Shown in pieces: positions 25,044-33,180 of a stretch of DNA of 64,000 nt. The stretch's first letter is position 1; each line of letters starts with the position of its first letter. The notes below the pieces were generated by a model. That model had not been told where the DNA came from. It saw nothing but the letters and a program-made list of their open reading frames with translations, and ran no database searches. The position numbers were made by a program, and so were the translations under genes. The stretch is taken from contig NZ_QEWJ01000001.1 of NCBI RefSeq assembly GCF_004127215.1, positions 372,001-436,000 of the forward strand. Reading direction: 5' to 3'. The DNA is from Streptococcus oralis. Lineage in GTDB: Bacteria; Bacillota; Bacilli; Lactobacillales; Streptococcaceae.

Positions 25044-25553
25044 TTATAGATAAATCTTATTTCTCGAATCTCTCACTACTGCTATTCTTTTAGTGAAATA
25101 CTTATATTCTGTTTGTTGAGTGATAAATTCATCATCAAATTCAAAAGATTTTTCGCTTATATATTCATAAGTAATTAAAACAGCTTCTCCTGATTTTATT
25201 AACAAAGGAAATTTAGCATCATTGACATAATTATTCATAGAAGTATCAATTACATTTATTAATTTCTTATCTATAAATTTAACATTTTTACCTGTAAGAA
25301 ACTTTTGATTCCCTTCCTTAGTTGTAAACTTTCCAAATCCACATTCTTTTATAATTATGGGAACATCACCCATGTTTTCCAATGTAATTACAAACTCCAG
25401 CATCTTCTTATCCAGATACTGAGAGAATGTACTACTTACTAATAATTTTCTTGATTTAGGTCTTAATATTTGCCATAAAGCTACAATAACGGCTCCAATT
25501 GTCCCTACAGCAGATAATGCTGTCCAAAATATTTCAGAACATATTACATTCAT
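25044..25553 (-). CDS. Single-TM protein of unknown function within the prophage remnant
   Basis: A 169-residue protein. An N-terminal membrane span (about residues 8-30, TALSAVGTIGAVIVALWQIL) is followed by a beta-rich domain with a well-spaced hydrophobic pattern. GGAGG lies 11 nt before the ATG. AT-rich. I do not recognise a family; such small TM-plus-domain proteins are frequent phage or ICE cargo genes. It is intact, in contrast to its neighbours. Confidence 0.6.
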   Translation of the reverse strand: MNVICSEIFWTALSAVGTIGAVIVALWQILRPKSRKLLVSSTFSQYLDKKMLEFVITLENMGDVPIIIKECGFGKFTTKEGNQKFLTGKNVKFIDKKLINVIDTSMNNYVNDAKFPLLIKSGEAVLITYEYISEKSFEFDDEFITQQTEYKYFTKRIAVVRDSRNKIYL

Positions 25554-25609
25554 ATATAAGCTACCTCCATGTGTATTGTAACTCTTATTATACTACTAAA
25601 TACCTATTT

Positions 25610-25840
25610 CTAAAACCTATCAAACTCACTCTGACCAGCCACACGTTGATACTTCACATCATCATTAGCTTTTTCTGTCCACATATCTAGCACCATGCCG
25701 ATTGTGAGTAAATCTAAATCACCTACTGATATGCCTATTTCAACACTTCTGAGTAAAAATAGAACTGTTGTCATTTCACGACTTGTTTTTTCAAGTTTTT
25801 TTAGATTGTATATCGGTTTGTAAATTATTACCTCATATTT
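25610..25840 (-). pseudogene. Phage tail assembly chaperone T-like segment (shifted frame)
   Basis: A 77-codon open stretch in a different frame from the preceding gene reads EMTTVLFLLRSVEIGISVGD then LDLLTIGMVLDMWTEKANDD. It resembles the downstream (gpT-like) half of siphophage tail chaperones. It has no start codon or RBS of its own, so it was either a frameshift product or is a fragment. Confidence 0.6.
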
Positions 25841-26135
25841 TTAAAATCTCTGGTAAGATTTCATAAATTGAAAACATCTCAAACTCATCTAACCATTCAT
25901 CAATGGTTGGAGGAATAGTTTTATCTGCGTGATACGCCATAATATATGCCACATTCTCAAAAATCTCTAAATCTTCAATCTCAAAACTTTGTTCGTTGAC
26001 TTTAAATGATTTTTCTAGTTTAGCTAAATCTTTAAAAATATCACGCTTGAACTTGATACGATACAAACGTGGAATGGTAGCTGATGATTTGAACTTCACT
26101 TCTTTGTCGTTAACTGTTACTGTTTTTTCAATCAT
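25833..26135 (-). CDS. Phage tail assembly chaperone (gpG-like)
   Basis: A 100-residue protein beginning MIEKTVTVNDKEVKFKSSAT, like the tail assembly chaperones of Streptococcus siphophages. RBS GGAGGTAGCTTATG. It ends in ATTTTAAAAATATGA, an A/T run suited to ribosomal slippage, and the T-like segment begins at that point. It is isolated from the rest of a phage, so probably non-functional cargo. Confidence 0.65.
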   Translation of the reverse strand: MIEKTVTVNDKEVKFKSSATIPRLYRIKFKRDIFKDLAKLEKSFKVNEQSFEIEDLEIFENVAYIMAYHADKTIPPTIDEWLDEFEMFSIYEILPEILKI

Positions 26136-26155
26136 AAGCTACCTCCTAACGTGAC

Positions 26156-26215
26156 GGTGTATTCGCAGCTTGTTCCTGTGGAAGATAAACTGCCTTATAC
26201 CAATTCTTTTAACGT
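26156..26215 (-). pseudogene. Probable C-terminal fragment of a phage major tail protein
   Basis: 19 codons (NWYKAVYLPQEQAANTPSR) and a stop directly precede the tail chaperone, where siphophages encode the major tail protein. An in-frame stop lies just upstream. Short, so only tentative. Confidence 0.4.
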
Positions 26216-26307
26216 TTCAAATTTCATCTTCTGCGAATCAAATTATTTCATTCGCACCAAATTTCACCTTAACTCTAACTCTCTTTATTCCAAGGAATTT
26301 CTTGCTT

Positions 26308-26361
26308 CTATTGTATTATCCATTTAATCTCTATTTCCGTTGCAATCAATTTAATCGTCAT
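26308..26361 (-). pseudogene. Severed 5' end of a Cof-type phosphatase gene (left prophage junction)
   Basis: After AAAGGAGACGAG comes ATG and 17 codons (MTIKLIATEIEIKWIIQ, stop). The first eight codons match the beginning of the Cof phosphatase at 24765 (M-IKLIAT), after which the sequence diverges. It lies 24 bp after capA, the expected position of the original gene start before the element inserted. Confidence 0.6.
26333..26346. other. Candidate attachment core (left junction of prophage remnant)
   Basis: ATTTCCGTTGCAAT, 13/14 identical to 24740-24753. Homology between the two gene starts ends here. Confidence 0.55.
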
Positions 26362-26384
26362 CTCGTCTCCTTTAGGGCGAGTTT

Positions 26385-27692
26385 CTACCACTTCAACCCT
26401 ACATGTTCATTCATTTCTTTATAAGCTGTGTCAATTCGTTCCTTGGTCGTCTCATCCAACTTGTCACGGTGACTGCCCCCCTCGATGAAGTCCTCTAGGA
26501 TATAGGTCTGATAGAGGAAGAGCGGATAGCCTTCTGGTGAATAAGTTCCTTTTGGAGTTCGATTGACCCAAGTCGGATGCGCTTTGGCAGTTTCAATCCT
26601 TGTCTTTCCATCTTTTTTCTTAATAGTCACATCCATGAGAACACCGCGCTCTGTCCACCTGGCATTTTCCTCATCTTGCATGGTTTCAATGCGCTGGTTT
26701 GAGAGGAAATTTCCCATGGAATAGATAATGAGTTTCTTGTCTCCATCTTTTTCAACCGTTTCGGCAGGTTCAACGACATGAGGATGCCCTCCAAAGATAA
26801 TATCAGCTCCCCAGTCCACCATCTTGTGGTACAGTGTCTTCTGTTCTTCCGTTGGTTCCAGCTGGTACTCAATTCCCATCTGAGGCATAACAACAGTGAT
26901 ATCCGCTTCTTTCTCTGCGCGCTCGATTTCCGCCTTCATCTTTTCTTCGTCTAAGTCAGAAAGGTAGCGATTATAGTCCTCTTGAGAAATATACTGCTCA
27001 ATGCCATTAAAACCATAGGAATAGGCCAAGAGAGCTACCTTGATACCGTTGACTTCCTTGATAACAAGGGGAGACTCGTCCCGTGGTTCCTTTGTGTAAA
27101 CTCCGATAGGCGTCATCCCTGCCTTTTCAATAGCTTGAGCTGTTGAGACCACTCCCTCTATCTGAGAATCGAGGATGTGATTGTGGGCCAAGTCTAAAAC
27201 CTGATAGCCTGCATCCTTGATCGCATCCATCACCTCACCAGGTGCATTAAAAAGAGGATAACCTGCCAAATAGTGATCCTTGTTCACAGTTCCTTCAAAA
27301 TCACCAATTACCAAATCCGCTTGTTTGAGCCATGGCTTTACATACTCAAAATTTTCGTGGAAATCATAGCTCCCATCTTCTTTTAGAGCTGTTCGGTAGA
27401 TGGGGATATGGTAGAGAAGGTCACCATTTGCCATGATACGGGCTGTCTTTTCATCAGAATCATTTTCCTTGAATTGACTAGAAGTACTTGCAGAATCAAC
27501 TGGATTCGTTCCCTTGTTGCCTTGTACTGCTCGAACTAACAAGTTCAGCCCCATGGACAAGGCAACTGCCAGCAACAACACTGTAATAAACTGGGCATTG
27601 GTCCAAGATTTATATCTCCTAAAGAAACTAATACTAGCCTTCAACAATCCATAAAGAGGACCATGAGGCCGTCTATTTTGTCGCTTTTCCAT
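26385..27692 (-). CDS. CapA family protein (poly-gamma-glutamate synthesis-type metallophosphatase fold)
   Basis: A 435-residue protein anchored by one TM (about residues 35-53). The CapA domain begins ARIMANGDLLYHIPIY and contains VIGDFEGTV, DLAHNHILD, MPQMGIEYQ and FGGHPHVVEP, the metal-ligand pattern of CapA/PgsA calcineurin-like phosphoesterases. It is probably extracellular, acting on a wall or capsule polymer, but no pgsBC genes are nearby. A TGGTATAAT promoter lies upstream, divergent from def. Confidence 0.87.
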   Translation of the reverse strand: MEKRQNRRPHGPLYGLLKASISFFRRYKSWTNAQFITVLLLAVALSMGLNLLVRAVQGNKGTNPVDSASTSSQFKENDSDEKTARIMANGDLLYHIPIYRTALKEDGSYDFHENFEYVKPWLKQADLVIGDFEGTVNKDHYLAGYPLFNAPGEVMDAIKDAGYQVLDLAHNHILDSQIEGVVSTAQAIEKAGMTPIGVYTKEPRDESPLVIKEVNGIKVALLAYSYGFNGIEQYISQEDYNRYLSDLDEEKMKAEIERAEKEADITVVMPQMGIEYQLEPTEEQKTLYHKMVDWGADIIFGGHPHVVEPAETVEKDGDKKLIIYSMGNFLSNQRIETMQDEENARWTERGVLMDVTIKKKDGKTRIETAKAHPTWVNRTPKGTYSPEGYPLFLYQTYILEDFIEGGSHRDKLDETTKERIDTAYKEMNEHVGLKW

Positions 27693-27847
27693 CTTTATTC
27701 CCCCCTTGCTTTTACTGCAAGTCTTTTCTTTTATTATACCACAGACAAAAGGGGAATACCGTTTATTATATTATTTTTTAGGAACTTCTGCGACTTTCTT
27801 TCTAACCTTTTTTGTGTTATCATGTAGAGGTAATGAAAGGAGAGAAA

Positions 27848-28459
27848 ATGTCTGCTATAGAACGTATTACAAAAGCTGCTCATTTGATTGATATGAAAGA
27901 TATTATCCGTGAGGGAAACCCAACTCTGCGTGCAGTTGCTGAGGAAGTCACTTTCCCGCTATCTGATCAGGATATCATCCTTGGTGAAAAAATGATGCAA
28001 TTCCTCAAACATTCTCAGGATCCTGTTATGGCTGAGAAAATGGGACTCCGTGGTGGTGTTGGACTTGCTGCTCCCCAGCTGGATATCTCAAAACGTATTA
28101 TTGCTGTCTTGGTCCCAAATATTGTAGAAGAAGGCGAAACTCCACAGGAAGCCTACGATTTACAAGCCATTATGTACAATCCAAAAATCGTATCCCACTC
28201 TGTTCAGGACGCTGCTCTTGGCGAAGGAGAAGGTTGCCTATCTGTTGACCGTAACGTGCCAGGCTACGTTGTCCGCCATGCCCGCGTCACTGTCGATTAC
28301 TTTGACAAGGACGGCGAAAAACATCGTATCAAGCTCAAAGGCTACAACTCCATCGTTGTCCAACATGAAATTGATCATCTAAACGGAATCATGTTTTACG
28401 ATCGTATCAATGAGAAGGATCCGTTTGCTGTTAAAGATGGTTTACTAATTCTGGAATAA
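27848..28459 (+). CDS. def: Peptide deformylase
   Basis: A 203-residue metalloenzyme removing the formyl group from nascent chains. It shows GVGLAAPQ (motif 1), [12 protein letters not shown] (motif 2) and [14 protein letters not shown] (motif 3, HExxH metal site). The ATG at 27848 ([15 protein letters not shown]) with AAAGGAGAGAAA fits the known pneumococcal length. An in-frame ATG at 27812 has no RBS. Confidence 0.97.
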   Translation: MSAIERITKAAHLIDMKDIIREGNPTLRAVAEEVTFPLSDQDIILGEKMMQFLKHSQDPVMAEKMGLRGGVGLAAPQLDISKRIIAVLVPNIVEEGETPQEAYDLQAIMYNPKIVSHSVQDAALGEGEGCLSVDRNVPGYVVRHARVTVDYFDKDGEKHRIKLKGYNSIVVQHEIDHLNGIMFYDRINEKDPFAVKDGLLILE

Positions 28460-28466
28460 AGAAAAT

Positions 28467-28545
28467 CCCGTTGCAATGTACTGCCCCAAAAAAGTTAGAC
28501 AGAAGAATCTTACTTTTGTGGTGCGGTACATTGAACGGAGTTTTT
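28467..28545 (+). terminator. Long hairpin downstream of def (possible transposon-end-derived terminator)
   Basis: CCGTTGCAATGTAC pairs with GTACATTGAACGG across ~50 nt. The arms continue imperfectly through CCCCAAAAAAGT / ACTTTTGTGG and end in seven T. The internal TGTACTGCCCCAAAAAAGTT resembles terminal inverted repeats of IS3-type elements, so it may be a miniature element acting as a terminator. The terminator role is well supported; the IS origin is a guess. Confidence 0.55.
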
Positions 28546-28548
28546 TTC

Positions 28549-29307
28549 TTATGCTCCCCACGCAAGCAAGAGATACATGAGGCTAGAACCAAACATATCT
28601 GCTAGAGCATGCATGAGGAAAAATGGCAAGAGATTTTTGAATTTATACTTGTATAAGAAGTAATAGAATAAGCCATAAACGACACCAATAACCAGTGCCC
28701 ACACCAGTCCTTGATAAGTGTGAAAAGAAATCCGAATGATGGTAGAATAAAGCAAAACCCACCACTTGTGCTTTTCTTTCACTGAAGTCAATAATCCTAG
28801 AAAGAAAAACTCTTCATAGAAGCCATTTAGCAAGGCATAGGCAATTGCCATCGGACTAAGCGCTAGGAATTTCCGTATAATTTCCATGGGATTTATGTGG
28901 GCAAAAAGAGCTGGATTTAAGTAATTGTATTCACCAGTTAGTGTCGTCACCAAGTCTCCAAACAATCCCACAATGGCAAATATAAAAGGAACCCAAAAGA
29001 GAAGGGACCAGGTCCAACGAATGGGAAGTTGTTTGAAGTCATAATTTCGAATCAAAAGGTAAAGAAAGGTCAAGGTCAGAAGTATCACTTGCAAGGTGAA
29101 GTTGCTCGAATAGCCTACTCCCTCGCCGACAGTATTACTTACCGTATCCATTGTAGTTGACAGATCTGTCGGAAACATACTTGCTAAAAAGAGCTCCGTT
29201 GAACGAATGATAAACTGGCCAAACATTAGAACTGTAATAATCAGAATATCAAACCATCTCAAGTAGCGCAGGGGCTTAGTTGGGTGAATGCTTTTTAAAA
29301 TTTTCAT
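28549..29307 (-). CDS. CPBP/CAAX-type intramembrane metalloprotease
   Basis: A 252-residue polytopic protein with about seven TM segments. The Abi motifs are present: NGFYEEFFFLGLL (motif 1 Glu-Glu, with the usual Arg replaced by Leu), SFHTYQG (motif 2) and LMHALADM (motif 3). Such proteins are linked to bacteriocin self-immunity or maturation, but no bacteriocin gene is adjacent. The ATG at 29307 follows AAGGAGGAGAT. Confidence 0.82.
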   Translation of the reverse strand: MKILKSIHPTKPLRYLRWFDILIITVLMFGQFIIRSTELFLASMFPTDLSTTMDTVSNTVGEGVGYSSNFTLQVILLTLTFLYLLIRNYDFKQLPIRWTWSLLFWVPFIFAIVGLFGDLVTTLTGEYNYLNPALFAHINPMEIIRKFLALSPMAIAYALLNGFYEEFFFLGLLTSVKEKHKWWVLLYSTIIRISFHTYQGLVWALVIGVVYGLFYYFLYKYKFKNLLPFFLMHALADMFGSSLMYLLLAWGA

Positions 29308-29451
29308 ATCTCCTCCTTCTAGCAGTTAAAGATTGGTTTATTGTAAGAAAAGAAACTTAAAATTTTATAAAATTCTACTCCCATTCCTTATCCGCAATCA
29401 GTATTTCGATAGGATATTCAAACCAACCACTTTTTACGAGTAACTCGTTTC

Positions 29452-30363
29452 TCATTCAACCTTCCGTTTATTTTCTAGCAACAAATCTTTCAAAGAAATG
29501 ATAGTGACTGCAAGCAAAATCATGGCCATACCAACAAAATCAATCGCATAGAATTGCTCCTTCATAATCAGAAAGGCAAAGAAAACGGCTGAGATGGGCT
29601 CTATGGAAGCCAATAAACTGGACTTAACAGGTCCTATTAGACTAGCTCCTTTTAGGAAAGCTGTGTAGGCAAAGACCGTTCCGATGATGATAATGCCCGC
29701 AAATGCAAAGAGAAAATCCAAACTTGCCGGTATACTGGCCCACAAAACTCCTGTGAAGGGAATAGCCCCGACACCAGAAATAACCATGCCCACACCAATC
29801 ACCAACATACTTCCCCACTTCTTAATCAAAGCGATAGGGAGGATAATATAGAGGGCATAGGTCAAGGCAGAAAAGAGACCCCAAAAGAGACCAGCAGGTG
29901 TAACCGACAATTGGTCAAGTTCCCCATGCGTAGCAATAAGAAAAGTTCCTCCAATTGCTAAACCAATTGAAATAATCTCTGCCAGAGTCGGCGCTACCTT
30001 GTCCTTGATACAAGTATAAATCAAGATCCCAACAGGACATACATACTGGAGAACCGTCGCCGTTCCAGCATTGGTCTCCTGAATGGCAGAAAGATAGGCA
30101 AACTGGTTTAAGAAAAGTCCAAACATGGCAAATAACAAGAGAGAGAAAAGGCTTTTTCTGTCTTTTAAAAAAGCAAGGAGTTTATCCTTTGCGGTCGCAT
30201 AAGTTAAAAATACCAGGGCCAATCCTGCAATAATGAGCCGCAGATTAGTCAAGACTAGAGCGGAAATCCCGTGTGCCATCAGGTATTGGCCACTGGTTCC
30301 AGACAAACCCCAAGCAATCCCTGCCACTACTGTAAAGAGAGTTCCTTTTACGGTTTTTGACAT
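29452..30363 (-). CDS. EamA (DMT) family transporter
   Basis: A 303-residue permease with ten hydrophobic spans arranged as two EamA repeats (VVAGIAWGLSGT near the start and LFWGLFSALTYALYI in the middle). It is probably an exporter of amino acids or related metabolites. Nine bases after the serine hydrolase gene, with its own SD (AGAGGGAAAG); same operon as cppA. Confidence 0.88.
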   Translation of the reverse strand: MSKTVKGTLFTVVAGIAWGLSGTSGQYLMAHGISALVLTNLRLIIAGLALVFLTYATAKDKLLAFLKDRKSLFSLLLFAMFGLFLNQFAYLSAIQETNAGTATVLQYVCPVGILIYTCIKDKVAPTLAEIISIGLAIGGTFLIATHGELDQLSVTPAGLFWGLFSALTYALYIILPIALIKKWGSMLVIGVGMVISGVGAIPFTGVLWASIPASLDFLFAFAGIIIIGTVFAYTAFLKGASLIGPVKSSLLASIEPISAVFFAFLIMKEQFYAIDFVGMAMILLAVTIISLKDLLLENKRKVE

Positions 30364-30372
30364 GCTTTCCCT

Positions 30373-31308
30373 CTACCTTTCCCTACGAATCATATCCATG
30401 ACTTGGTTTCGATCGACTATCCACTGAGCACGTTCATCCTTCTCATACGTTCGATTGGATAAAAAGATAGCAGCTTCCTGTTTCTCTTGATTCCACATGA
30501 TGAAAGTACCTGTATAGCCCGTATGGTCAAGCCAGGCTCCCTCCAGATTCCAAGCTAGCGAACGCTCCTTATCATCTAAGGGAGAAAAATTTCGGCTTAA
30601 GTTTTCAGCAAAATCATCTTTCAAGTAATGTTCCAGAAAGATTTGCAAATCCTTAACAGTTGAAAATAAACCAGCACTTCCAGCATGTTTTCCCAAAAGA
30701 CGAGCTTTGGGATCGTGAATACTGCCTGCCTCTCTTCCCCTCACTGTCGGTACAGCAAGCTCAACAGGGCCAAACATGGTTTCCTTCATCCCCCATGGGT
30801 TCAAAACTTGTTCTTTTATAATCTGATCCAAGTCTTGTTCAAAGATTTTCTCCAAAAGAAAGCCCAAGAGTAAAAAATGAACATCCGAGTATAGAAAAGC
30901 AGGCTGACTGCGTCTATTCAGATAAAACATGGCTTCTCTTAATTCCTCAGCACCTAACTGGTCCCTATTGGGAATAAAGGGGTCCAAGTCTGTTGCGTGG
31001 GTCAAGAGTTGACGAATAGAAATATCTGGGTAATCACATTCAGGAAAAAAATCCGTCACTGGTCGATCAATATCTAATTTGCCTTGCTGCCACAAGAAGG
31101 TAAAGACTGTCCCTACTCCCACGACCTTACTCACACTGGCCAGGTCGTAGACCAGCCCTAACTCTGTTTTTAATCCTTTCTCAGGATCACTCAAGCCTAG
31201 GTAGGATTCTCTCCATTCTCCGTCCTTAAAATACGCAAAAGAGGCCCCGGGATAGACCCCTGCCTCGATTTGTTCTTCTATTTTTCTTAGAATTTTTGTC
31301 CACTTCAT
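30373..31308 (-). CDS. Class C beta-lactamase-like serine hydrolase
   Basis: A 311-residue cytoplasmic-type protein (no signal peptide) with the SxxK motif in LASVSKVVGVG, the Tyr motif YSDVHF (YxD/N) and the late H-T-G segment DHTGYTGTF. This places it in the beta-lactamase/D-Ala-D-Ala peptidase-like esterases. The start overlaps the cppA stop (ATGA). Confidence 0.86.
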   Translation of the reverse strand: MKWTKILRKIEEQIEAGVYPGASFAYFKDGEWRESYLGLSDPEKGLKTELGLVYDLASVSKVVGVGTVFTFLWQQGKLDIDRPVTDFFPECDYPDISIRQLLTHATDLDPFIPNRDQLGAEELREAMFYLNRRSQPAFLYSDVHFLLLGFLLEKIFEQDLDQIIKEQVLNPWGMKETMFGPVELAVPTVRGREAGSIHDPKARLLGKHAGSAGLFSTVKDLQIFLEHYLKDDFAENLSRNFSPLDDKERSLAWNLEGAWLDHTGYTGTFIMWNQEKQEAAIFLSNRTYEKDERAQWIVDRNQVMDMIRRER

Positions 31309-32030
31309 GCTTCTTCAAACCACAATTCGATATTATTGGTATCTTTACCAAGGAAGAATTTTTCAGACTTTGGAATAAAATAGTCTGTGCCTTCAAATTT
31401 CTGACGAAGACTAGTTAAATCTAGATCCTTTACCAAAAATTTCAGCATAGACAAGTCCCAAGTAACATTGTTTTCAACAGCCAAATCTGGCCCTTCCCCT
31501 TGAGTAAATGTGATAACTGTACCCACTTTTTCAGGAGCAAGTATACTCTCCGTCCCCTCAGGTAAGCGCAACTCCATAGAAATCTCAAATTGACTCAAAT
31601 ATCTTATACTTGTATTTGAAGAAAATTCAGGAACAGTTTCCAGTGGAACCAAATCTTTAATATGATTTTCCGCATGAACAAGAATCACATCCTGTTCAGG
31701 AGAAACAATCTCAAAAGCATAACCACGACTTCCTTTAAATAGGCGAGGAAGAGACTTCATCTGTGAAAGAAGACCCTCGATTTCAGATGGATCCTTCACC
31801 TTGACGACTAGTCTGGCTAGTTTTTTTAGCCCTTCAACTTTCCGAGTACGCATACTTGGAGCCTCTTCCAGTATCAACTTTTCAACACCTGTTTGGTCAC
31901 CAAGTGAGAGGAAGGCTGATTCTTCTAATAAGGGCTTCATCCCTAAGGTTTCAATATAAAATCGTTCATTTAATTTTCGGTTATTGACCTTCAAAGTCGG
32001 AATAATTTGTATCATTTGATTTCCATTCAT
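31305..32030 (-). CDS. cppA: CppA-family protein (vicinal-oxygen-chelate fold)
   Basis: A 241-residue protein. The start at 32030 (MNGNQMIQIIPTLKV) has GGAGGAAGTT, not the frame start at 32042. The N-terminal half is a glyoxalase-like VOC domain (NERFYIETLGMKPLLEE, RGYAFEIVSPEQDVILVH). The C-terminal half is the CppA_C-type second domain ending NNIELWFEEA. Named after the putative C3-degrading proteinase of streptococci; that activity is not evident from the fold. First gene of a three-gene operon. Confidence 0.8.
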   Translation of the reverse strand: MNGNQMIQIIPTLKVNNRKLNERFYIETLGMKPLLEESAFLSLGDQTGVEKLILEEAPSMRTRKVEGLKKLARLVVKVKDPSEIEGLLSQMKSLPRLFKGSRGYAFEIVSPEQDVILVHAENHIKDLVPLETVPEFSSNTSIRYLSQFEISMELRLPEGTESILAPEKVGTVITFTQGEGPDLAVENNVTWDLSMLKFLVKDLDLTSLRQKFEGTDYFIPKSEKFFLGKDTNNIELWFEEA

Positions 32031-32126
32031 AACTTCCTCCAACTCTCTTTATTTTAAAGGATTTTAAGATTTTTTACAAGCTATTCCACTTAAATTCCAG
32101 AATTTTTTACAAAAATTTCCAGTAAA

Positions 32127-32148
32127 AAAACTGGGGTTCCCCAGTTTC
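32127..32148 (-). terminator. Terminator of the aquaglyceroporin gene
   Basis: The perfect stem AAACTGGGG / CCCCAGTTT followed by TTTTT on the minus strand. Confidence 0.9.
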
Positions 32149-32153
32149 ATTTC

Positions 32154-33023
32154 TTATAGGTAAAGTAGTTTGAATAGTGCTACTGCTGCAATACCTGCTG
32201 CAATTGGAGCTACAACTGGAACCCATGCATACCACCATTTTGAATCACCCTTGTGTTGACCAAGAACTGATTTTGGAAGGAGTTCGTGAAGAAGACGTGG
32301 TCCAAAGTCACGAGCTGGGTTCAAACCAGGTCCAGTAGGTCCACCAAGTGAAGTTACCAAGGCCATCACTAGGAAACCAAGTGCCAAGTGTGCAACTGAG
32401 ATCCCAGCAGCTGTATGTGGAGCTACTTGAGCTTTCACTGCCAATTCACTTAAATCAACAGTTTGTCCAGCTTGAGTAGCCATTTGTTTCATGTATTGAA
32501 GAACCTCAGCACCGAAGAAGTTTTTAGTCAAACCAAGTGCTGCAAAGAAAAGAACAAATGAACCTACAAACTCATTGAGGAAGCCGTTAACAGTAGCTGC
32601 AAAACGTGATTCTTTTGTACCGTGGTCGATGCTTGAAATTGTTGAGAAGGTACCCAAGATATTGTTTGGGTTTTCTGTTTTCAAGTAGTAAGGACGGTGA
32701 GTCGCTACAACCAAAGCTTGACCGAAGATTGCTCCCAAAACTTGCGCTAGAATGTAAAATGGTACTTGATCCCAAGAGAAAAGTCCGCTAACAGCAAGTC
32801 CAAGAGTGAAAGCTGGGTTGATGTGGTTACCAGAAACGTTACCGAACATCAAGGCTGGGATCATAACCCCCATACCGTAACCAACAGCGATAACGAGCCA
32901 GCCACTTTGGTGACCTTTCGTACCTTTAAGTTCAACGTTGGCAACTGCACCATTTCCTAGAATGATCAAAATGGCAGTTCCCAAAAATTCAGTGGCATAT
33001 TTAATAGCCCATGTAAAATCCAT
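32154..33023 (-). CDS. Aquaporin/glycerol facilitator (MIP family)
   Basis: A 289-residue channel with six TM segments and both NPA motifs (GNHINPAFTLG and GLNPARDFGPR); the Asp after the second NPAR is the glycerol-facilitator hallmark. A ~40-residue insertion between TM4 and TM5 (FFGAEVLQYMKQMATQAGQ) matches the lactococcal Gla-type subgroup. Own promoter, SD AAGGAGA and terminator: monocistronic. Confidence 0.93.
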   Translation of the reverse strand: MDFTWAIKYATEFLGTAILIILGNGAVANVELKGTKGHQSGWLVIAVGYGMGVMIPALMFGNVSGNHINPAFTLGLAVSGLFSWDQVPFYILAQVLGAIFGQALVVATHRPYYLKTENPNNILGTFSTISSIDHGTKESRFAATVNGFLNEFVGSFVLFFAALGLTKNFFGAEVLQYMKQMATQAGQTVDLSELAVKAQVAPHTAAGISVAHLALGFLVMALVTSLGGPTGPGLNPARDFGPRLLHELLPKSVLGQHKGDSKWWYAWVPVVAPIAAGIAAVALFKLLYL

Positions 33024-33060
33024 TTGATAGATTCTCCTTAAAATTTTTTAGACAATCCTT

Positions 33061-33089
33061 ATTCTATCAATTTTTAGGCCTTTTAGCAA
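33061..33089 (-). promoter_or_regulatory. Promoter of the aquaglyceroporin gene
   Basis: TTGCTA (33084-33089), 17-bp spacer, TAGAAT (33061-33066) on the minus strand; leader about 30 nt. Confidence 0.6.
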
Positions 33090-33180
33090 CCGATTTTCTA
33101 AAAGAATCTCTGGAAAACGCTTTATTTAACCTATGTTTAAGAAAAGGACAAAAGAAGATAAACTCCTTTCATCCTTTTCA

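Noticed and set aside
22901-26384. Prophage integrated into the tmRNA gene
   Set aside because: tmRNA is a common phage target, but its 3' end is not duplicated, and the phage remnant is separated from it by the SGNH and Cof genes. The duplicated gene start at 26361/24765 explains the insertion better.
33108-33125. cre-like GGAAAACGCTTTA upstream of the aquaglyceroporin promoter
   Set aside because: Two mismatches at conserved positions on either strand, and located upstream of the promoter; not convincing as a CcpA site.
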